Of a DNA stretch of 64,000 bases, positions 55,601-63,791 are shown in pieces. The notes below the pieces were generated by a model, which saw only the letters and a list, made by a program, of their open reading frames with translations, had not been told where the DNA came from and did not search any database. The first letter of the stretch is position 1. Each line of letters opens with the position of its first letter. The stretch lies in assembly GCA_910585965.1 (NCBI GenBank), contig CAJUHH010000010.1, positions 1-64,000 of the forward strand, in the 5' to 3' direction. Position numbers and translations under genes: made by a program. The stretch is from an uncultured Lachnospiraceae bacterium (GTDB taxonomy: Bacteria; Bacillota; Clostridia; Lachnospirales; Lachnospiraceae).

Positions 55601-56947
55601 CTGTGTTTTCTGTTCCTCCAGTTCCAATATTCTGGCTTCCAGCCCCGCCTTCTCTTCTTCCTTCGCCGCTATGCGCTCTTGCAGACTGCTGGTCAGTTCA
55701 CCCACAGACATATCATTAGGATATTCATTCAGCACGCCGTCGATTTCCTCCGCCGTCCCGGAAGAGGGAGGGGTAGTTTTTAAACATTCCTGCACATATC
55801 CTACCGTCTGGTCGGAATAATTGTTTGCAAATTCAATCACCGCATAAAAAGTCCCGATCTCCCCGTCAATCCGATCGGCTTCTTCCTGTATCCGGGCAAT
55901 TTCTCCATCTACCTCTGCGATCTGCGCATCTTTCTCCGCGATCTGTTCATCGATCCGGCTCAGCCCGTCCGTGCCGCCGGAATCTTCCAGCGCTTCCTCC
56001 AGTTTTTTCTGCAGTTCATCCAGCAGGGTGATCTGGGAAGTAATATTCATTTTTGCCGCTTCCAGATCCGCTTTCGCTGTCAGCAGTTCTGCCTCCGCCT
56101 CTGCCAGCTTGCTTACCGCTTCTTCCTTTTTCTGCTCCAGCTCCCTTTTGCCGTCCTCCAGCTCCTGTTTGCCTTTTTCCAGATCCGCTTTATTCTCTTC
56201 CATTTCCTGCTTGGAATCTTTCAGTTCATTCTGGGCATCCACCAGGTCGGCCCTGCCGTCTTCGATCTCTTTCCTGCCGTCTTCAATCTCTTTCCTGGCA
56301 TCCTCGATTTCCTGCTCCTGTTCCTCCAGTTCGCTGTCTATGTATCCGAAAACCTGCCGATTAATCGCGTCTATCTTATCCTGCCGGATAATCACATTCA
56401 CGCTTTCTTCCAAAAGCCCCGTCGCGCTCGCCGAAGCGACGCCCTCGATACTTTCCAGTTCAGGCACTATGGTGTTTTTTGCCAGGTCGCTGATCCGGGC
56501 ATCGTCAGCCCCCTCCTGCCCGATCGCGGCAACCATGACAGGCATCATGTCGGGATTCAGCTTCATAATAATAGGGCTTCCCACGGAATCGTCCCAGTAA
56601 CTTTTGATCTGGTCCAGATTCTCCCTGATTTCCAGGGATACGGAATTCATATCCGCACTCTGGGCAAACTCCAGAATAACCATGGAATAATTCTCGCTGG
56701 ATACGGAACTGATGCTCTCAATATTGCTTACCGTAGCCATCGAAGATTCCACGGGCTTTGTCACCACCATCTCCACCGTTTCCGGGCTCGCGCCGATATA
56801 AGTCGTCATAACGATGACGTAAGGCAGACTGATATCCGGCAGCAGATCCGTTGTCATCTTCGTGAAGGAAACGACTCCCAGCACGATTGCCATAATGACT
56901 CCTACCAATACTGTATAGGGCTTTTTCACACTGAATTTTGAAATCAT
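52646..56947 (-). CDS. RND-superfamily transporter with a large coiled-coil insertion
   Basis: A 1433-residue HAE1-type RND protein (usual ~1040). The first membrane helix and TTDLLPDISLPYV are canonical. The transmembrane halves contain VLFGAVLAVLILILFLKDLRPT, ALGVGMLVDNSIVVIENIYR (proton-relay Asp region) and GIIVNNGIVLVDYINQLR. Between residues ~205 and ~625, within the first porter domain, lies an insertion of glutamate/lysine/glutamine-rich heptads (for example ELKDSKQEMEENKADL and GEKQLETGQEQIDDGF), broken by a short globular part (~365-425). Such a rod could cross the cell wall in a Gram-positive cell. No MFP or TolC partner is adjacent. Exports drugs or lipids by inference. Confidence 0.92.
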   Translation of the reverse strand: MISKFSVKKPYTVLVGVIMAIVLGVVSFTKMTTDLLPDISLPYVIVMTTYIGASPETVEMVVTKPVESSMATVSNIESISSVSSENYSMVILEFAQSADMNSVSLEIRENLDQIKSYWDDSVGSPIIMKLNPDMMPVMVAAIGQEGADDARISDLAKNTIVPELESIEGVASASATGLLEESVNVIIRQDKIDAINRQVFGYIDSELEEQEQEIEDARKEIEDGRKEIEDGRADLVDAQNELKDSKQEMEENKADLEKGKQELEDGKRELEQKKEEAVSKLAEAEAELLTAKADLEAAKMNITSQITLLDELQKKLEEALEDSGGTDGLSRIDEQIAEKDAQIAEVDGEIARIQEEADRIDGEIGTFYAVIEFANNYSDQTVGYVQECLKTTPPSSGTAEEIDGVLNEYPNDMSVGELTSSLQERIAAKEEEKAGLEARILELEEQKTQLAAEKMELELQKKQIEMIKEEIESQLKEAGIDISNFNFNFDEIKAKIREPLGMIEENLEKVNAGLKELYKGNLKAATELANAQSKIDLGEFQMDLAETQLEAGEKQLETGQEQIDDGFKQLQDALDQLKEGEEQLEDGAKQLEDAREDAYASADMNDILTVDTVKSLLAAQNFSMPGGYVTEKGIDYLVRVGDKTQDIEELAAMPIMNPDMEGVDVITLADVADVFMTNNSEEIYTNINGSPGVLLTIQKQTGYSTGDVSDKLKDRFEEMTMEDESLSIIILMDQGIYIDMVVDSVISNVLFGAVLAVLILILFLKDLRPTLVIAFSIPVSLVTAVVCMYFSGITLNIISLSGLALGVGMLVDNSIVVIENIYRMRSEGKSMREASIEGAKEVAGAIMASTLTTVCVFLPIVFTEGITRQLFVDMGLTIAYSLLASLLIALTVVPAMASKMLTKTKEQKENKFFTAVIRGYGKALEVSLRFKPLVLAGVLVLLAVSAVAAMSRGTAFMPDMESTQMTISVTMPDGTPLEETARTTDDIIERIRTLEDVEDVGAMASTSSLSLLTGGGNSAKNATEIYVTLREDKELTGDELAKKIEEMTADIEEAELVINTSSMDMSALGGSGISIQVRGREIDTLQTIAADIAQIVRDTEGTTEVSDGMENSTEELRIIIDRDKAIEHGLTVAQIFQQISAKLADASSATTLETEIRDYDVYVKNANDIALTRETIKRIKIDVKKQDGTKEKITLADIADFETKQSPDSVNRADQNRYIGVSAAIADGYNVGLVSQELQKKLDAYEMPEGYTLVMSGENEMITDAMEQVSLMLVLALLFMYLIMVAQFQSLLSPFIIMFTVPLAFTGGFFGLYLSGSEVSVIALIGFVMLSGIIVNNGIVLVDYINQLREAGMEKKEAILEAGRTRLRPVLMTALTTILALSTMVFGHDMGSEMGRPMAVVTIGGLVYGTLLTLVVVPCIYDIFMREKKEKEE

Positions 56948-57009
56948 AAAAACCTGGCCTTTCCATAAGCTGCAAACGCTTACCTTATGATCTTCTCAAA
57001 TTTTTCTGT

Positions 57010-57025
57010 CCGACCAGTCAGTCGG
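57010..57025. promoter_or_regulatory. Probable TetR operator
   Basis: CCGACCAGTCAGTCGG (57010-57025) is an imperfect palindrome of the CCGAC...GTCGG type often bound by TetR proteins. It begins ~10 bp after the -10 box of the RND-TetR promoter, where binding would block initiation. Confidence 0.72.
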
Positions 57026-57035
57026 TATCGCCTAA

Positions 57036-57064
57036 ATTATAGTCATTCCATCTGCACAAGTCAA
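57036..57064 (-). promoter_or_regulatory. Promoter of the RND-TetR operon
   Basis: Minus strand TTGACT (57059-57064), 17-bp spacer, TATAAT (57036-57041), about 90 bp upstream of the transporter start. Confidence 0.82.
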
Positions 57065-57105
57065 GAAAGCTGTCTAAAAAAAGTATAAACTTAGCATAAA
57101 ATTAA

Positions 57106-57131
57106 CCCGGGCAAATCTTTCTCTGCCCGGG
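57106..57131 (-). terminator. Intrinsic terminator of sigH
   Basis: CCCGGGCA pairs with TGCCCGGG around a 10-nt loop, followed on the minus strand by TTAATTTT. Confidence 0.8.
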
Positions 57132-57154
57132 CCGTATGATCTGCCGCGTCGTTC

Positions 57155-57772
57155 CTATTTGATTGCTTTTTTCAGCTTTCCTTTGATCCTTTGCAGCGCG
57201 TTATCCGCAGACTTCTCGTCTTTCCCCAATACTTTCGCAATCTGCACATACCCCATTCCTGTCAGATGCAGATCCAGAACTTCTTTCTCAAATGTGCTAA
57301 GCTCCTTTTCAATCGTCCTCTCCAGGCTCTTTACATTTTCCCTGTCTATCACCATTTCCTCCGGACTCGGCTCCGCCCTGGCGGCGAGGATATTTACCAG
57401 CTCCCCCTCTTCCTCCTGCCCTCTCTCCGATGCCACATGGCTGTATAAAGAAATATAGGAATTCAACGGCGCGTGTTTCCTCCGCCTGGATGCCTGTACT
57501 GCCGTATACATCTGTCTGGAAATACACAAATCTGCAAAGGTGAAGAAGCTGGCATCCCGGCCGCTGTCGTAATCCCTGACCGCCTTAAAAAGCCCTATCA
57601 TGCCTTCCTGAATCAGGTCATCGCCGTCCGCTCCCAGAATATACATGGATTTCGCCTTGCTTTTTACCAGATTCTTATATTTATTCATAATATAATCGGT
57701 AATATTTTCCTCCCCGTCCCGAAGGCGCAGTATCAGTTCCTCATCGCTGCACTGTCCATAAAAATCCTGCAT
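57155..57772 (-). CDS. sigH: RNA polymerase sigma factor SigH (Spo0H-like)
   Basis: A 205-residue sigma-70-family protein with regions 2 and 4. DDLIQEGMIGLFKAVRDYD (region 2, core and -10 contact, ~52-70), FFTFADLCISRQMYTAVQASRRRKH (region 2.4), then region 4 LDLHLTGMGYVQIAKVLGKDEKSADNALQRIKGKLKKAI (both given as regions). Length and the cysE-cysS-mrnC-rlmB neighbourhood identify it as SigH, which in Firmicutes drives early sporulation and transition-state genes. It starts 18 bp after the SGNH hydrolase stop. Confidence 0.93.
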   Translation of the reverse strand: MQDFYGQCSDEELILRLRDGEENITDYIMNKYKNLVKSKAKSMYILGADGDDLIQEGMIGLFKAVRDYDSGRDASFFTFADLCISRQMYTAVQASRRRKHAPLNSYISLYSHVASERGQEEEGELVNILAARAEPSPEEMVIDRENVKSLERTIEKELSTFEKEVLDLHLTGMGYVQIAKVLGKDEKSADNALQRIKGKLKKAIK

Positions 57773-57790
57773 CCGCTTTTTCCCCGCTTT

Positions 57791-59857
57791 TTACTGAATG
57801 ACAATCGCTTCCCCGCCGTATTCATAATTAATCACCGGCGCTTCTTCTTCGGCCTTGGGTACGTCCGCCGGAGAATCTCCTTGTCCGTCCGATGCAGCCG
57901 GAGTATTATTTTCTGCGGCTGGTTCTACCACCATCGCTTCCTCTGCCGCCTTTTTGCTGTTTTCTTCCGCTTCCCTGGCTTCCTGCACACGCTCTTCCTC
58001 GGACATGATTTCTTCATCGATCCATTTGCCATCCTGCATATGCGGAATATCCGCCCCGTTACCGCTGACAGACTCCGGCTCTTCTGCAGGCTGGACATCC
58101 GAACTGTTTCCGCTGACGCTTCCATCAATAACGATTCCTTCATTTCCCACCATATTTCCGCTGACCGTAGGATTTTCCAAGGCATCTTCTTCCATAATTT
58201 GTATCAGCTGACTGGCCATATGTTCTGCCAATATCTGGTATCCGGCCGGGTTTCCATGTACGCCGTCTGGCATATACATCGAAATCACCTGTGCGTCATG
58301 GGTATCCAGTAAGTTGGAATTGTACAAATCGATTACTTTGATGTCATATTGGGCTGCCAATTCTTTTACAGCCTTGGCAAACACAGACTGGGGCAGCAGA
58401 TAGTCCCTCTGCTTCCTCAAATAATCGTGGAGTACATTAGGCAAGGGCGTAGCAAAGATAATTTCCGCTTCCGGGTAATTCTCCTTAAGCCCCCTCATCA
58501 GCTCATCCACATCCCCGTAAAAAGTCTTTGGCTTCTTTTCTGACAGACTGCCAAGCTCTTTTTCCGATACTGCAAAGCCGTCGTTAGTTCCTCCCATTAC
58601 TAGAATGATATCCGTATCCGCTGGTATTTCCTGATATCTTTCCACAAAGGGTTTATCCCAATATCTTCCATAGGAAGAACCGCCTATCCCAAAATTATAA
58701 ACTTCTTCCGCATTCAGGATCCTTTTTAATACGGAAGGGTAGGAATACTGCTTATAGTTCTCCATCTTGTCCAGATTGCTTCCTTCCGTAATACTGTCGC
58801 CCAGACAGGCAATCTTTTTATTGGAAAAATCATAGGAATTGTTGCTGATAATATTTCTATCCTCCCCATTCATCTGTTCCGTTTCTGCATAAGAAGAACG
58901 AATATTGCGTCTGGCCTCCAGCGTCAGCTCTGCCTCGTCATATCGGAAAGGTATTACTTTTCCGTCCACAACGGCATTGCCCGATATGGACTCATAAGGA
59001 TCCTGCGCCGGGCTGCCGGCCGCGTTGCCCGATATGGTTTCTTCCTCCGGCGGTGCCGCATCGCCGTTCCAAGATACCGTCTCTTCTTCCGGCAATGGCG
59101 CATCCCCGTTCCCGGATACTGTCTCTTCTTCTGGCAATAACGCATCGCCGTTCCCGGATACTGTCTCTTCTTCTGGCAATAACGCATCCCCGTTCCCGGA
59201 TACTGTCTCTTCCTCTGGCAGTGCCACTTCATCGTTCCCGGACACCGTCTCTTCTTCCGGCAATGGCGCATCCCCGTTCCCGGATACCGTCTCGGTCTGC
59301 CCTGCTGGCTGCTGGGGCAGCGCCGCTTCCGGGATATCGATCAGAATTGCATCGCCGCTCTGCGTCATCCCATCCCATTCTCCTCCGGCTGGAGGATTTT
59401 CTGTCCCGGCTGAAGGATTTTCTGCCTCGGCTGGAGAATTTCCTGCCTCGGCTGGAGAATTATTTCCTGCCGTCCCTTCGCTGCCGGGCAGCGGCTCCCC
59501 TTCCTGCATTTCCCCTGCGCCCTGCGATGTCGTATCCTCCTGCTCCGTCTGCTCCTCTGCCACAGGTTCCGGCAATGCTTCCGGCTCAGGAACCATTTCC
59601 GCTTCCTCCTCCGTTTTCAGGCTTTCCTCTAAAAACTGCTGTAAGGCTTCACTATCCTCCGACAGCTCCTCTATCTTCATGCGGACATCATCCACTTCCG
59701 CCTGAACCTCCACATGCCTTACTTCCCATTCCTCTTTCTGCATTTTTTCCTGGCGGATCTCATGAATCTTCAATACCAATACAGCCATAAGCATGATCGA
59801 TAATATGCCAATCATAAAAAGCAATATCTTTTGCACCAAATGGATATCTTTTTTCAT
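57791..59857 (-). CDS. Membrane-anchored SGNH/GDSL hydrolase flanked by VSGN repeats
   Basis: A 688-residue protein: N-terminal membrane helix (~9-31), coiled coil (~34-75), Glu/Pro-rich linker (~75-190), then a low-complexity tract with six near-identical 14-residue units EETVSGNGDAPLPE (variants, ~190-275) and two more ISGN motifs. The SGNH catalytic domain follows (~345-565): block I CLGDSITEG (Ser), GIGGSSYG, GGTNDGF and the DGVHGNPAGY Asp/His block. Three more VSGN motifs and an acidic tail end the protein. It probably removes acyl groups from a wall or surface polymer. It occupies the yacP position between rlmB and sigH. Confidence 0.88.
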   Translation of the reverse strand: MKKDIHLVQKILLFMIGILSIMLMAVLVLKIHEIRQEKMQKEEWEVRHVEVQAEVDDVRMKIEELSEDSEALQQFLEESLKTEEEAEMVPEPEALPEPVAEEQTEQEDTTSQGAGEMQEGEPLPGSEGTAGNNSPAEAGNSPAEAENPSAGTENPPAGGEWDGMTQSGDAILIDIPEAALPQQPAGQTETVSGNGDAPLPEEETVSGNDEVALPEEETVSGNGDALLPEEETVSGNGDALLPEEETVSGNGDAPLPEEETVSWNGDAAPPEEETISGNAAGSPAQDPYESISGNAVVDGKVIPFRYDEAELTLEARRNIRSSYAETEQMNGEDRNIISNNSYDFSNKKIACLGDSITEGSNLDKMENYKQYSYPSVLKRILNAEEVYNFGIGGSSYGRYWDKPFVERYQEIPADTDIILVMGGTNDGFAVSEKELGSLSEKKPKTFYGDVDELMRGLKENYPEAEIIFATPLPNVLHDYLRKQRDYLLPQSVFAKAVKELAAQYDIKVIDLYNSNLLDTHDAQVISMYMPDGVHGNPAGYQILAEHMASQLIQIMEEDALENPTVSGNMVGNEGIVIDGSVSGNSSDVQPAEEPESVSGNGADIPHMQDGKWIDEEIMSEEERVQEAREAEENSKKAAEEAMVVEPAAENNTPAASDGQGDSPADVPKAEEEAPVINYEYGGEAIVIQ

Positions 59858-59881
59858 AATTATTTACTCCCGCTTTCTCCC

Positions 59882-60640
59882 CTACCTGCCCATCCCGGCA
59901 TCCCCGATCCTCTGCCGCACAATCTCATAAGCCAGCACGCCCGCTGCTACCGACGCATTCAGGGAATCGATATCTCCTTTCATGGGAATAGCCGCTGAAA
60001 AATCACACGATTTTTTCACCATCCGTCCTACGCCCTCTCCTTCGCTGCCAATCACCATGCCGATCGGCCCCTTCAGATCCAGCTGGTACATAGGCGTGCC
60101 GTCCATATCCGCGCATACAAACCATAACCCCCGCTTCTTCAGATCCTCAATCGTCTTCACCAGATTCGTCACCTTTGCCACCGGCGTATAATTCAGCGCT
60201 CCTGCGGATGCCCTGGCCACGGCGGCCGTCAATCCTGCCGCCCTGTTTTTGGGGATAACCACGCCATGGGCTCCTGCCAGATTCGCCGTTCGGATAATCG
60301 CCCCCAGATTATGGGGATCTTCGATATTATCCAGAAGGAAAATAAAAGGAGGCTCCCCTTTTTCCTCTGCCAGGCGGAGGATATCTTCCACTTCGGCATA
60401 CTCATAGGCGGCGGCATAAGCAATCACGCCCTGATGTTTTCCTGTCTCCGACATCTGGTTCAAACGTTCCTTTGTGACAAAGCGAACAATACAATCATGC
60501 TTTTTCGCTTCCCTCTTGATCGTGTCGATTGGTCCGTCCTTGCATCCGTCCAGAATAAACAGCTTGTCTATCGTTTTTCCTGAGCGGAATGCCTCGATTA
60601 CCGCATGTCTGCCTTCTATCGTAAACTCCTCGTATCTCAT
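59882..60640 (-). CDS. rlmB: 23S rRNA (guanosine-2'-O)-methyltransferase, TrmH/SpoU family
   Basis: A 252-residue SPOUT methyltransferase. The N-terminal substrate-binding domain is YEEFTIEGRHAVIEAFRSG. SPOUT knot motifs: LDNIEDPHNLGAIIRTANLAGAHG (motif 1, given as residues ~98-121), MVIGSEGEGVGRMVKKSCD (motif 2, ~195-213) and IPMKGDIDSLNASVAAGV (motif 3, ~217-234). Methylates ribose in 23S rRNA (or tRNA in some relatives). AAGGAA precedes ATG. It lies ~130 bp after mrnC. Confidence 0.94.
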   Translation of the reverse strand: MRYEEFTIEGRHAVIEAFRSGKTIDKLFILDGCKDGPIDTIKREAKKHDCIVRFVTKERLNQMSETGKHQGVIAYAAAYEYAEVEDILRLAEEKGEPPFIFLLDNIEDPHNLGAIIRTANLAGAHGVVIPKNRAAGLTAAVARASAGALNYTPVAKVTNLVKTIEDLKKRGLWFVCADMDGTPMYQLDLKGPIGMVIGSEGEGVGRMVKKSCDFSAAIPMKGDIDSLNASVAAGVLAYEIVRQRIGDAGMGR

Positions 60641-60773
60641 TTCCTTATCCTATTCCTTTCCCGATTCTATCCGTGCGAATGAATATGACAGCGTTCGTTC
60701 ATACAATTATATATCTACATCCGTGCAAACATCCACACATTTCCCAAATTTTAAAACATTCTTAAGCAAATAT

Positions 60774-61214
60774 TCATATTTCCAGCCCCAAATTCCCAAG
60801 CCCCCATTTTACCAGTTCCACTGCCCTGTCCATTCGGTCCTGCAAATAGAGATACCCAAGCAAAGCCTCCATCCCCGTCGCTTTCCGATAATCGGCCAGA
60901 GAAGCATTTTTTGCCGTGGAATTGGATTTGGCATTCCTTCCCCTTCGGTACACCTCTTCCTCCTCTTCCGTAAAAACATCCTGCAGCGACTCCGCCATCC
61001 TTGCCTGTGTCCCTGCATTGACATACCGAACTGCTGTCCTGTGCAATTTTTTTGTACTCTGGTTTCCCCGTTCCACTACTACGGTACGGATGATCACGTC
61101 ATAAATGCTGTCTCCGATATACGCCAGTGCGAGCGGCGAATATGTTCGGATATCCACCTCTTTGCAGCCAAATTCTTTTTTTAGTTGCCCTAACAAGCTC
61201 AAGCTCTCTTCCAT
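60774..61214 (-). CDS. mrnC: Mini-ribonuclease III
   Basis: A 146-residue RNase III catalytic domain without a dsRNA-binding domain, as in MrnC, which matures 23S rRNA ends in Firmicutes. ALAYIGDSIYDVIIR carries the catalytic acidic residues (about 30-44) and GMEALLGYLYL the second metal site (about 113-123). Overlaps cysS by 16 bp, the usual cysS-mrnC coupling. Confidence 0.95.
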   Translation of the reverse strand: MEESLSLLGQLKKEFGCKEVDIRTYSPLALAYIGDSIYDVIIRTVVVERGNQSTKKLHRTAVRYVNAGTQARMAESLQDVFTEEEEEVYRRGRNAKSNSTAKNASLADYRKATGMEALLGYLYLQDRMDRAVELVKWGLGNLGLEI

Positions 61215-62611
61215 TTTACACCTTCGCGGGTATCTTCCAAAATAATCCCTTTCTCCAACAGTTCCTTGCGAATCTCGTCCGCCCTGGCAAAGTTTTTCGC
61301 TTTTCGCGCCGCCTGGCGTTCCTCAATCAGCCCTTCGATTTCCCCATCCAGCAGCCTTTCTTCCTTTTTTTCCACCAAAAGCCCGCATATATCCGACAAT
61401 CCCACGATTTTTTCTTTCAAAGCAGTTAAAAAGGCAGCGCTGCTCTTTTCGTTTCCGTAAGTATTTGCAAACTTCACCAGTTCAAAAATTGCCGCGATCG
61501 CATCCGCCGTATTAAAATCATCGTCCATGGCTTCGTCAAATTTCGCCTCAAAATTCCCGGCCTCTGCCACAAGCTTCTTTTCTTCCTCGTCCATTTCCCC
61601 CTGTGCTGCATTCCCTGCCAGATAATTCAGGTTGCCCACGCTGGTGACAATCCTCTCGTATCCGTTTTTCGCCGCTTCCATCAGTTCTGCGCTGAAATTC
61701 AGCGGACTTCTGTAATGGGCGGAAAGCATGAAAAACCGTAATATCTGCAAATCATATTTCTCGCCGATTTCCCGCACCGTAAAGAAGTTTCCTGCCGATT
61801 TCGACATCTTCCTGTTATCAATGTTTAAAAAGGCATTGTGCATCCAATACCGGGCAAAAGTTTTGCCGTTCGCAGCCTCCGACTGCGCGATCTCATTCTC
61901 ATGGTGGGGGAACACCAAATCTTCCCCTCCCGCATGAATATCGATCTCGTCTCCCAGATACCGTTTGCTCATAACGGAGCATTCAATGTGCCATCCCGGC
62001 CGCCCGTCGCACCAAGGCGATTCCCAATAAGGCTCCCCCTCCTTCTTCGGCTTCCATAACACAAAGTCCAGCCCGTCCTCTTTCTGCCCTTCCCCAGATA
62101 CCAGGAGAGAGCGGTTTCCTCCCTGCAGATCATCCAGGTTTTTGTGGGACAGCTTCCCATATTCCTTAAAATTGCGCGTCCTGAAATAAACCGTTCCGTC
62201 TTCCGCCTTATAAGCATATCCCTTCTCAACCAGTTCCCCGATCATATCCAGCATACCGCCGATCTCTTCCGTTGCAAGCGGATGTACCGTGGCCGGCTTT
62301 ACGTTCATCGCCTCCATATCCTTCTTGCACTCCTCGATATAACGCCTGGAAACCACGGCGGAATCCACTCCTTCCTCCATCGCTTTCTTAATGATTTTGT
62401 CATCCACATCCGTGAAGTTGGATACATAATTTACTTCAAGCCCCTTGTGTTCCATATAACGCCTTACCGTATCAAATACGATCATCGGCCTGGCATTCCC
62501 GATATGGATCAGATTATAAACCGTCGGCCCGCAGACATACATCCTCACCTTTCCCTCTTCGATCGGCACAAATTCCTCTTTTTTCTTTGATAACGTATTA
62601 TAAATTTTCAT
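61199..62611 (-). CDS. cysS: Cysteinyl-tRNA synthetase
   Basis: A 470-residue class I synthetase. Zinc ligand Cys in MYVCGPTVYNLIHIGNARP with the HIGN signature (about residues 27-44), WHIECSVMS zinc site (about 207-215), DLVFPHHENEIAQSEA (about 231-246) and the KMSKSAGNF (KMSKS) loop (about 268-276). Charges tRNA-Cys. Overlaps cysE by 14 bp and mrnC by 16 bp; expressed with cysE under the Cys T-box. Confidence 0.97.
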   Translation of the reverse strand: MKIYNTLSKKKEEFVPIEEGKVRMYVCGPTVYNLIHIGNARPMIVFDTVRRYMEHKGLEVNYVSNFTDVDDKIIKKAMEEGVDSAVVSRRYIEECKKDMEAMNVKPATVHPLATEEIGGMLDMIGELVEKGYAYKAEDGTVYFRTRNFKEYGKLSHKNLDDLQGGNRSLLVSGEGQKEDGLDFVLWKPKKEGEPYWESPWCDGRPGWHIECSVMSKRYLGDEIDIHAGGEDLVFPHHENEIAQSEAANGKTFARYWMHNAFLNIDNRKMSKSAGNFFTVREIGEKYDLQILRFFMLSAHYRSPLNFSAELMEAAKNGYERIVTSVGNLNYLAGNAAQGEMDEEEKKLVAEAGNFEAKFDEAMDDDFNTADAIAAIFELVKFANTYGNEKSSAAFLTALKEKIVGLSDICGLLVEKKEERLLDGEIEGLIEERQAARKAKNFARADEIRKELLEKGIILEDTREGVKWKRA

Positions 62612-63293
62612 CCTGGCTAAACCGCTCCTTTCCGTTCTTTATTTTCTTTATCTCCCTCTCCAAATCCAGCAGCCGATTCGTCAGCTCACTGTTCGCTTTC
62701 TGGAGATTGGCAATATCTTCCTTCACCGGGTCCGGCAAATTGATATGGTCCATTTCCTCCTGCGGGAAATTCTTCTTCTTTCTCTTGACTACCCTTCCCG
62801 GCACTCCTACTACCGTAGAGCCGGGCGGCACTTCTTCCAGCACGACGCTTCCTGCCCCTATTTTGGAATTATCCCCAATTTTAAAGGAACCTAACACCTT
62901 CGCCCCCGCGCTTATCATCACGTTATTCCCTACCGTAGGATGACGTTTCCCATGCTCTTTTCCTGTTCCGCCCAGGGTGACTCCCTGGTACAGCGTCACA
63001 TTGTCTCCAATAATTGTCGTCTCACCGATAATCACACCGTTCCCGTGGTCGATAAAAAATCCTTTTCCTATGACCGCTCCCGGATGAATCTCAATCCCTG
63101 TCTTGCGCACTCCCCTCTGGGAAATCCATCTGGCAAGAAAATAATGTTTCTTCAAATACAGCTTATGGGCCAGCCTATAATGAAGCATTACCTTAAAGCT
63201 GGGATATAGAAATACTTCCATCGCCGTGTGGATCGCAGGATCCCTCTGCCTGATCACGGCAATTTCCTCCTTCAGCCTTTTGATTACCCCCAT
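62598..63293 (-). CDS. cysE: Serine O-acetyltransferase
   Basis: A 231-residue left-handed beta-helix enzyme making O-acetylserine for cysteine synthesis. N-terminal helical RDPAIHTAMEVFLYPSFKVMLHYR region, then hexapeptide repeats (GIEIHPGAVIGKGFFIDHGNGVIIGE, given as residues ~66-91) containing the catalytic Asp-His pair, LYQGVTLGGTG and GAGSVVLEEVPPGSTVVGVPG. A ~40-residue charged helical extension follows the usual C-terminus. Start at 63293 chosen for GGAGG seven bases upstream; an upstream frame enters the T-box leader. Confidence 0.95.
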   Translation of the reverse strand: MGVIKRLKEEIAVIRQRDPAIHTAMEVFLYPSFKVMLHYRLAHKLYLKKHYFLARWISQRGVRKTGIEIHPGAVIGKGFFIDHGNGVIIGETTIIGDNVTLYQGVTLGGTGKEHGKRHPTVGNNVMISAGAKVLGSFKIGDNSKIGAGSVVLEEVPPGSTVVGVPGRVVKRKKKNFPQEEMDHINLPDPVKEDIANLQKANSELTNRLLDLEREIKKIKNGKERFSQDENL

Positions 63294-63371
63294 ATTGATG
63301 CCTCCATTTTTTCCATCTTTCATTGTGCATACAAAAAACTCCGCCTCTATTCCAACATTCGTTAAAATCAA

Positions 63372-63615
63372 GAGACGAAGCTATTCCGCGGTTCCACTCT
63401 CGTTAAAGATGACATCCTCATCTTTCCCTCATAAGGCATAACGTGCCTTCCCCGTATGCGGATACCAGAAAAACAGGTTCTCCTTCCCCGCATCAGCTCA
63501 CAGACGCACTTCTGCCGCTTTCCAATCGGGACTGCTCTCAGCCGACGGCATTCCCTCTCTGTTATCTTCCGGCCGCATACTCTTCCTGCTCGCAGCTTTT
63601 CTATTATTTTCCTTG
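63372..63615 (-). promoter_or_regulatory. T-box riboswitch (Cys) controlling cysE-cysS
   Basis: Minus-strand leader. The T-box core reads GAGTGGAACCGCGG (plus 63386-63399). Upstream lie a stem III-type hairpin (GATGCGG...CCGCATAC), an AGTA-containing stem I and a candidate specifier loop GAATGCC, whose TGC codon (63550-63548) specifies cysteine, matching the downstream cysE and cysS. Uncharged tRNA-Cys should favour expression. A terminator/antiterminator switch near the T-box core is likely but its exact pairing was not resolved by eye. Confidence 0.88.
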
Positions 63616-63791
63616 TTTGTTTCTTCTAATCACAGAATATGCAATAAAGCCTGTTTTGTCAACCATAATTTATGCGAATACAAGGAAATCAATTTTTAAA
63701 ATATTTCTTAATTTATCCGCATCCACGGGTTATGTCCCCTCCTTTCTTACCATGACGGCAAAATCCTGACCTTGCGCCGGTCCATCCCAAA
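63616..63791. other. Gap between T-box leader and MBL gene
   Basis: No gene or RNA recognised. It should contain the cysE promoter (AT-rich sequence around 63620-63660 on the minus strand), but no clean -35/-10 pair was assigned. Confidence 0.45.

Noticed and set aside
55245..56600. Ser-rich plus-strand frames opposite the RND transporter
   Set aside because: Antisense of the Glu/Lys/Gln coiled coil, which automatically gives Ser/Leu-rich frames; no start signals.
59025..59790. Long plus-strand Ser/Pro-rich frames opposite the SGNH hydrolase gene
   Set aside because: They are antisense shadows of the VSGN repeat tract; no ribosome site or promoter, and the minus-strand gene is well supported.
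63682..63697. GGAAATCAATTTTT near the T-box, matching the terminus of foldback elements A and B
   Set aside because: Only ~14 AT-rich bases match and there is no partner arm or hub nearby, so chance or an old remnant cannot be separated.
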